A stretch of 64,000 nucleotides of DNA, from NCBI RefSeq assembly GCF_020010905.1, contig NZ_JAGJBY010000002.1:1736001-1800000 (forward strand), read 5' to 3'. Shown here in pieces: positions 58,558 to 64,000 of the stretch. Made by a program: the position numbers and the translations under genes. The notes beneath the pieces were generated by a model. The model was not told where the DNA came from and searched no databases. It saw only the letters and a list, made by a program, of their open reading frames with translations. The first letter of the stretch is position 1; each line of letters begins with the position of its first letter. This DNA comes from Streptomyces acidiscabies (GTDB lineage Bacteria; Actinomycetota; Actinomycetes; Streptomycetales; Streptomycetaceae).

Positions 58558-60779
58558 CCGCACCACGCCCGCGCACCCACGCCGCGAGCCCTGCGCCCGC
58601 CCACGGAACCTGGGAACCCGCCCCCGCCGACCGCTGGGAGGACGCCTACCTCAGCGGCAACGGCCACCACGGCGCCCTCGTGTACGGCGACCCCCGCGAC
58701 GACCGGGTGATCGTCACCCACCACACCCTCGTCCGCCCGAACGGCTCCGAAGACGCCCGAGCCCCCGACCTGGCATCCCAACTCGCCGGGATTCAGGACA
58801 GGTTGCTCGCCGGAGACCTCACCGCCGCCGAGGACTTCACCGACCACCGCCCCCTCCAGTGGGTCCAGCCCTTCCACCCCGCCTTCCAGACCCGGATACG
58901 ACGGGACACGGCCACCCCGACCCACCGCTACCGCCGCACCCTCGACTTTACGACCGGCGAGACGACGGCGGCCGACGCGGACTGGACGAGCCGCGTCTTC
59001 GTCTCCCGCGCCGACGACGTGATCGTTCAGCAGGTGGCGGCTCCCGCACTCACGGCGGACATCTCCCTGGACCACCAACTCCCGGGCACCCCGGATGACT
59101 TGGCCGTCTCTCAAACCGTTTCCCTCACCCCCGACGGCGCCCTCCTCGCCCTGCGCGCCCGCTACCCCGACAGCGCCAAGGCGTACACCGGCCTCACCCG
59201 GATCGTCGTCACCGGCGGCACAACCTCCCTCACCACGACCGGAGTTCGGGTCGAGGACGCCGAGTCCGTCCTCCTCCTCACCCGGGTGCACCGGTACGAC
59301 ACCCGAGAGCAACGGCACCCCACCGACCCCGCGCTACCGCCCCCGGACGACTACGCCGCCCTCCGCGCCCGCCACCTCCCCCTCCACCGCGACGCCTACC
59401 ACCGCGTCACCCTCGACCTCCACGCCGACCCCGCCGGGCGCGCCCTCCCCGGCTCGGAGTTGCTGAAGACCCCGGACAGCCCCGCTCTCCTGGAACGCCT
59501 CTTCGCCGCCGGCCGCTACCACCTCCTCTCCGCCAGCGGCCTCCTCCCACCCCGCCTCACCGGCCTGTGGACCGGCGACTGGGACACCGCCTGGTCCGGC
59601 GCCTTCACCCTCGACGCCAACCTCAACCTCCAGACGTCGTCGGCCACTTCGGCAGCCCTCCCCGAAGTCACCGAGGCCCTGCGCCAGTTGATCGAGGCCC
59701 AGCTCGACGACTGGCGCGCGAACGCCCGGTCCGTCTTCGGTGCCTGGGGCATCGTCACCCCCGCCCACACCGACGGCGAGTTTGGCCACGCCTTCCACTT
59801 CAGCCGCGAATACCCCCTCCACCTCTGGACGTCCGGCGCGGACTGGCTCCTCAAGCCCCTCGTCGACCACGACGAGACAGCGGGCACCCAGGACCCTCGT
59901 ACGGCTGCGCTGCTCGCCGAACTCGCGGAGTTCTACGAGGACTTCCTGACGCGGACGGACGTGGACGGTCAACTTGTGGTCGTCCCTTCGTACTCACCCG
60001 AAAACCGTCCGGCGAACGCCAGTTGGGGAGCGCTCAACGCGGCGATGGACCTCTCGGCGGCCCGCCACGCCCTCCTCACCGCAGCCGCGTACCACCCCGA
60101 AGCCCCCGACCGAGCCGCCCGCTGGACCGCCCTCGCCCACCGCCTCCCACCCCACCGCGTCAACCCCGACGGCGCCCTCGCCGAATGGGCCTGGCCCGGC
60201 CTCGAAGACACCTACGATCACCGGCACTTGAGCCACCTCTACGCCGTCTGGCCCCTCGACGAGATCACCCCCTACGACACCCCCGCCCTCGCCGGAGCCG
60301 CCCACCGGGCCCTCCAACTCCGGGGCGCCGAGAACGACTCCGCGCACGGCCACCTCCACCACGCCCTGATCGCCGCGAGGTTGAGGGACGGCGCCCGCGT
60401 CGGACAGGCCCTGGCCGCAGTCCTGGACGGCGACTTCTTCCACGCGTCCCTGATGAGCGCCCACTACCCCCACCGCCACGTCTACAACGCGGACGCCGCG
60501 CACACCCTCCCCACCGTCCTGATCGAGGCGCTGATCCAGTCGACCCCCGACCGACTGGTCCTCCTCCCCACGAAGGTCCCGGCACTCGAAGAAGGCCAAC
60601 TCCGGGGCGTCCGGACGAGGTTCGGCGCCGGGATCGACCTCGACTGGGACAAGAACGGCGCCAGGGCCGTCGTCCACCCCACTCGCACGCTCAGCGTCGA
60701 GCTGCGGACTTCCACCGGCGCGAGGCCGCTCGACCTCGTCGCCGGAGAAGACCACGTCCTCACCCTGGGGACGTGGTAA
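58554..60779 (+). CDS. GH95 alpha-L-fucosidase-type glycoside hydrolase
   Basis: 741 residues with no signal peptide, so cytoplasmic. N-terminal beta domain (DAYLSGNGHHGALVYG), then an (alpha/alpha)6 barrel with the Asn pair in TLDANLNLQTSSA, the Glu in VVVPSYSPENRP and the family signature DHRHLSHLYAVWP. GH95 enzymes remove alpha-1,2-fucose or alpha-galactose, and fucose caps xyloglucan side chains, which fits the neighbouring genes. Cotranscribed with GH74 by a 4-bp overlap. Confidence 0.88.
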   Translation: MTAPRPRTHAASPAPAHGTWEPAPADRWEDAYLSGNGHHGALVYGDPRDDRVIVTHHTLVRPNGSEDARAPDLASQLAGIQDRLLAGDLTAAEDFTDHRPLQWVQPFHPAFQTRIRRDTATPTHRYRRTLDFTTGETTAADADWTSRVFVSRADDVIVQQVAAPALTADISLDHQLPGTPDDLAVSQTVSLTPDGALLALRARYPDSAKAYTGLTRIVVTGGTTSLTTTGVRVEDAESVLLLTRVHRYDTREQRHPTDPALPPPDDYAALRARHLPLHRDAYHRVTLDLHADPAGRALPGSELLKTPDSPALLERLFAAGRYHLLSASGLLPPRLTGLWTGDWDTAWSGAFTLDANLNLQTSSATSAALPEVTEALRQLIEAQLDDWRANARSVFGAWGIVTPAHTDGEFGHAFHFSREYPLHLWTSGADWLLKPLVDHDETAGTQDPRTAALLAELAEFYEDFLTRTDVDGQLVVVPSYSPENRPANASWGALNAAMDLSAARHALLTAAAYHPEAPDRAARWTALAHRLPPHRVNPDGALAEWAWPGLEDTYDHRHLSHLYAVWPLDEITPYDTPALAGAAHRALQLRGAENDSAHGHLHHALIAARLRDGARVGQALAAVLDGDFFHASLMSAHYPHRHVYNADAAHTLPTVLIEALIQSTPDRLVLLPTKVPALEEGQLRGVRTRFGAGIDLDWDKNGARAVVHPTRTLSVELRTSTGARPLDLVAGEDHVLTLGTW

Positions 60780-60826
60780 CTCCCCTGCAAATCAAGGCAT
60801 TTCCCCCCACCCATGGAAGGGACACC

Positions 60827-61540
60827 ATGGCAACCCGCACGCTCTCCAGGGCCGTCAAGGTCCTGCTCGCCCCCGCACTGGCGCTCGGCGCCACCGTCGC
60901 ACTCGCCTCCGCCCCCGCCTCGGCAGCCGTCTGGAACACCTGCGACCAGTGGGGCAACACGAACCTCAACGGCTACACGCTGTACAACAACATCTGGGGT
61001 TCGGGCGCCGGAAGCCAGTGCATCTGGGCCAACTCCGGCACCAACTGGGGTGTCAACGCCAACCACCCCAACACCGGCGGCATCAAGTCGTACCCGAACC
61101 AGAAGAAGGTGGTCAACAAGACCATCACCTCGCTCGGTTCGCTCAACAGCAGCTACAACGTCTCGGTCCCGTCGTCCGGCGCGTACAACACGTCGTACGA
61201 CATCTGGCTCAAGAACAACGCGTACGAAGTGATGCTCTGGGTCAACAAGACCGGCCCCGTCGGACCGATCGGCACCTCGCAGGGCACCGCGACGCTCGGC
61301 GGCCACACCTGGACCGTCTACAAGGGCACCAACGGCTCGAACGAGGTCTTCTCGTTCATCCGCACCTCGAACTCGTCCTCCGGGTCCGTCCAGATCCTCC
61401 CGATCCTGAAGTGGATCAAGGACACCAAGGGCTGGTTCGGCAACGAGACCATCGGTGACGTGCAGTTCGGGTACGAGATCACCAGCTCGTCCGGCGGCCT
61501 GAACTTTACGACAAACAACCTGACCGTCAGCAGCAGTTGA
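60827..61540 (+). CDS. GH12 endoglucanase, secreted
   Basis: 237 residues. Signal peptide (ATRTLSRAVKVLLAPALALG...ASA) and then a single beta-jelly-roll domain: WNTCDQWGNTNLNGYTLYNN, nucleophile Glu in NNAYEVMLWVN and acid/base Glu in FGYEITSSSGG. GH12 enzymes act on cellulose and often on xyloglucan. A GGAAGG site precedes ATG 60827. It lies 47 bp after GH95. Confidence 0.93.
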   Translation: MATRTLSRAVKVLLAPALALGATVALASAPASAAVWNTCDQWGNTNLNGYTLYNNIWGSGAGSQCIWANSGTNWGVNANHPNTGGIKSYPNQKKVVNKTITSLGSLNSSYNVSVPSSGAYNTSYDIWLKNNAYEVMLWVNKTGPVGPIGTSQGTATLGGHTWTVYKGTNGSNEVFSFIRTSNSSSGSVQILPILKWIKDTKGWFGNETIGDVQFGYEITSSSGGLNFTTNNLTVSSS

Positions 61541-61574
61541 CCAAACCGTGGCCGGGGCGGGGTTTGATGGGGCT

Positions 61575-62204
61575 ATGCACAACACCACCCCCACACGCCG
61601 CGCCCTGACCACGCTCGCCGTGGCCGCGGCCGTCGCCCTCGGGGCGACCGGAACCGCGGTCGCGGCCCCCCAGGCACCCGCCGCGCAGGCGGCCACCACC
61701 ACGACGGCGACCGCCGCCGACACCTACACCCTGTACTCCATCGCCGACCTCGCCGCCCAGCGCCTCGCCACCGCGGACCTGGTCGCCGCCGCCAAGTTCG
61801 GCACCAGCAGCCCCATCGACGACCCGGCCCGCGAACAGCAGGTCCTCGACAGTGTCGCCGCGCAGGCCGTGCAGCTCGGCGCCGACCCGGACGCGGTCCG
61901 CAAGGTCTTCCGCGACCAGATCGAGGCGAACAAGCTGGTCCAGCGCGGCCTGTTCCAGCGCTGGACCGACCACCCCGACGAGGCCCCCACCACGCGCCCC
62001 GACCTCAGCGTCGTCCGCGTCGAGATCAACCGCATCAACACGGAACTGGTCAAGGCCCTCGCCGCGACCGCCGCCGACCGCTCCGGGGTCGTCTGCTACC
62101 CCGAGCTGTACCTCGGCGCCGCCCAGGTCCGCCACGAACGCCACCTGGACCGCCTGCACACCGAGGCACTCTTCCGCGCACTGCCGTCGGTCTGCGAGAG
62201 CTGA
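61575..62204 (+). CDS. secreted chorismate mutase (AroQ gamma class)
   Basis: 209 residues. Signal peptide (RRALTTLAVAAAVALG...AVAA) and an all-helical AroQ domain: LAAQRLATADLVAAAKF, VFRDQIEANKLVQRGLFQRW and two late cysteines (VVCYP, SVCES) typical of the exported gamma class. It converts chorismate to prephenate, outside the cell, where its purpose in bacteria is unclear. It sits within the xyloglucan locus with no evident link. Confidence 0.9.
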   Translation: MHNTTPTRRALTTLAVAAAVALGATGTAVAAPQAPAAQAATTTTATAADTYTLYSIADLAAQRLATADLVAAAKFGTSSPIDDPAREQQVLDSVAAQAVQLGADPDAVRKVFRDQIEANKLVQRGLFQRWTDHPDEAPTTRPDLSVVRVEINRINTELVKALAATAADRSGVVCYPELYLGAAQVRHERHLDRLHTEALFRALPSVCES

Positions 62205-62216
62205 CCCGATACGACC

Positions 62217-62253
62217 GTGAGGCCGGTCCCCGCCGTCCAGGGACCGGCCTCAC
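62217..62253. terminator. bidirectional terminator between chorismate mutase and GH31 genes
   Basis: A perfect 14-bp stem (62217-62230 with 62240-62253), loop CGCCGTCCA, lies between the two convergent stop codons. Confidence 0.9.
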
Positions 62254-62269
62254 AGCCGCAGCCGCTACC

Positions 62270-64000
62270 TCACGGCGCGATCGGCAACTCCGCCCCGTCC
62301 CGCAGGAACAGCGGAATCCGCTCCAGCGGCGCGTCGACGGTCACCGCCGCACCCCCCTCGTACGACACCCCCGTCCACGCGTCCGTCCACCGCGCCCCCG
62401 CCGGCAGATACGCCGTACGGACCGTCGCCCCCGCCGTCAGCACCGGCGCGACCAGCAGATCCCGCCCGAACAGGTACGCGTCGTCGACGCCCCAACTCGC
62501 CCGGTCCTCGGGGAACTCCAGGAACAGCGGACGCATCGGCGGGAGCCCCTCCTCGTGGGCCTCGCGCATGACCTCCAGGACGTACGGCCGCAGCCGCTCG
62601 CGCAGCCGCACGTACTCGGCCATGATCGTGCCCGCCGAATCCCCGTACGACCACACCTCGTTGGGCCCGCCGGTCATGTCGGGGCCCAGCGGCATCCCCG
62701 GGTCGCGGAACCCGTGCAGCCGCATCAGCGGCGAGAGGGCGCCGAACTGGAACCAGCGGACCATGACTTCGCGGTACGCCGGGTCGTCCGGGTCGCCGCC
62801 GTGGAAGCCGCCGATGTCCGTGTTCCACCAAGGGATGCCGGAGAGCGCGGTGTTGAGCCCGGCGGCGATCTGGCGGCGCAGGGTCGGGAAGTCGGTGCCG
62901 ATGTCGCCGGACCACAGCGCGGCTCCGTACCGCTGACTCCCGGCCCACGCCGAGCGGTTGAGGGTGATGACCTCCTCGCCCTCCGCGCCGAGCCCCTCCG
63001 CGAACGCCCGCGCGTTCTCCAGCGGGTACAGGTTGCCGACCTCAAGCCCAGGGCCCGCCCAGTAGCGCAGGTTCTCCGGGAACCCCGGCTTCAGCTCCGG
63101 CTCGCAGGCGTCCAGCCAGAACGCCGTGATGCCGTACGGGGCAAGGTAGTTGTCGCGGATCCGGGACCACACGAAGTCCCGCGCCTCGGGGTTCGTCGCG
63201 TCGTAGAAGGCGACCTGTACGGTCGAGGCGACGCCCTTGTCCGGCCAGTCCGCGTGCGCCATCGGACCGTACTGCGTGCCGATGAAGTAGCCGCGCTGCT
63301 CCATGAGTTGGTGGTTCTCGGAGAGCGGCGACACCGACGGCCACACGCTCACCACCAACTTGGTTCCCATCTCGGCGAGTTCACGCACCATCCCGGCCGG
63401 GTCCGGCCACTCGGCGGGGTCGAACTTCCACTCGCCGAGGTGCGTCCAGTGGAAGAAGTCGCACACGATCGCCGCCAGTGGCAGCCCCCGGCGCTTGTAC
63501 TCCCGTGCCACGGCCATGAGTTCGTCCTGCGTGCGGTACCGCAGCTTGCACTGCCAGAACCCCGCCGCCCACTCGGGCAGCATCGGCGTACGGCCGGTCA
63601 CCGCGCTGTAGCGCCGCTGGCCGTCGGCCGGAGAGCCGGCGGTGATCCAGTAGTCGATCTGCCGCGCCGAGTCCGCGACCCACCGCGTCCCGTTGTGCGC
63701 CAGCTCCACGCGCCCGATCGCCGGGTTGTTCCACAGCAGCGTGTAGCCCCGACTCGACGTCAGCACCGGGATGTTGACCTCGGCGTTGCGCTGCACCAGG
63801 TCGAGGACCAGCCCCTTCTGGTCGAACTTCCCGTGCTGGTGCTGCCCGAGCCCGTACAGCTTCTCGTCCTCGTAGGCCGCGAACCGCTGCTCCAGCCGGT
63901 GGTAGCCGTTCCCCACGGCCGTGTAGAGGCGCGAGCCCGGCCACCAGAAGTGCGCGCGCTCCTCGGCGAGGATCTCCTCCCCGGAGTCCGTCGACAGGAA
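62270..64000 (-). CDS. GH31 alpha-xylosidase-type glycoside hydrolase (5' end outside window)
   Basis: The frame is open to the right edge of the window and upstream sequence reads FWWPGSRLYTAVGNGYHRLEQRF, so GTG 63916 is not the real start; 576 residues are seen. The TIM barrel holds GLGQHQHGKF, the nucleophile in TAFWLDACEPELKPG and the acid/base Asp in LWSGDIGTDF. The WLDAxEPE form is that of bacterial alpha-xylosidases. It would strip xylose from imported xyloglucan oligosaccharides. No signal can be judged because the N-terminus is missing. Confidence 0.9.
   Translation of the reverse strand, partial: FLSTDSGEEILAEERAHFWWPGSRLYTAVGNGYHRLEQRFAAYEDEKLYGLGQHQHGKFDQKGLVLDLVQRNAEVNIPVLTSSRGYTLLWNNPAIGRVELAHNGTRWVADSARQIDYWITAGSPADGQRRYSAVTGRTPMLPEWAAGFWQCKLRYRTQDELMAVAREYKRRGLPLAAIVCDFFHWTHLGEWKFDPAEWPDPAGMVRELAEMGTKLVVSVWPSVSPLSENHQLMEQRGYFIGTQYGPMAHADWPDKGVASTVQVAFYDATNPEARDFVWSRIRDNYLAPYGITAFWLDACEPELKPGFPENLRYWAGPGLEVGNLYPLENARAFAEGLGAEGEEVITLNRSAWAGSQRYGAALWSGDIGTDFPTLRRQIAAGLNTALSGIPWWNTDIGGFHGGDPDDPAYREVMVRWFQFGALSPLMRLHGFRDPGMPLGPDMTGGPNEVWSYGDSAGTIMAEYVRLRERLRPYVLEVMREAHEEGLPPMRPLFLEFPEDRASWGVDDAYLFGRDLLVAPVLTAGATVRTAYLPAGARWTDAWTGVSYEGGAAVTVDAPLERIPLFLRDGAELPIAP

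Noticed and set aside
1..64000. Prophage, integrase-type island, rRNA or tRNA genes
   Set aside because: No integrase, phage structural genes, rRNA or tRNA cloverleaf were recognised; only the IS605-type and IS110 elements are evident.

Overview
The window is a stretch of a Streptomyces (or very close relative) chromosome. The evidence is a GC content above 70 percent, strong G/C bias at third codon positions, Tat and lipoprotein signals, an LAETG sortase signal, a 6C RNA, and the common Streptomyces inverted repeat at 56031-56213. The order aldehyde dehydrogenase - polyamine ABC transporter - PucR regulator - gabT looks like a conserved core region of the genus (from memory of the genus, not searched).

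Layout. 1-16024 is mostly ordinary core genes: a LuxR-type regulator fragment, a secreted SGNH hydrolase, an MMPL exporter, a zinc macrodomain hydrolase next to a class M sirtuin broken by a repeat expansion and a frameshift, an LAETG surface protein, a secreted protein under CsoR-like copper operators, a serine hydrolase, a membrane-fused ECF sigma factor, an HxlR regulator with a divergent reductase, GDPD, an adenosine-deaminase-family enzyme and a DUF4190 membrane protein. 16585-20260 is a mobile-element nest. An IS200/IS605 element (tnpA, tnpB) has inserted into a NADAR gene, and an IS110 element has inserted into tnpB. The IS110 non-coding end carries sequence that can be read as a bridge RNA: its two loops match the reconstructed target and the reconstructed donor junction.

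20969-26651 is a putrescine/GABA catabolism and uptake operon. 27640-29202 is a PucR regulator. 29267-35337 is a six-gene operon (alpha/beta hydrolase, P450, acyl-ACP desaturase, ACP, acyl-AMP ligase, methyltransferase) that looks like a small fatty-acid-derived natural product pathway. After it come an FtsK/TraG-like ATPase, gabT, a 6C RNA, a hydrolase, a PAP2 phosphatase and a second aldehyde dehydrogenase.

43087-48335 is a compact accessory island. A four-gene, 4-nt-overlap operon (HATPase, aminoglycoside-phosphotransferase-like protein with a frameshift, LDH-like protein, HPr-kinase-like protein) is divergent from a TPR-type regulator plus a GNAT acetyltransferase. 49089-64000 is a xyloglucan utilisation locus: GH3, a three-gene ABC importer, GH74, GH95, GH12 and GH31. 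Two identical LacI-type palindromes lie between the divergent GH3 and importer genes. Secreted GH74 and GH12 would cut the polymer, the importer would take up oligosaccharides, and cytoplasmic GH31, GH95 and GH3 would strip xylose, fucose and glucose. A secreted chorismate mutase sits inside this region.

A theme of the window is short tandem repeats (8, 12 and 15 bp units and a palindromic family) placed at gene ends or inside genes. In one case, the sirtuin, the repeat tract is associated with a broken gene.
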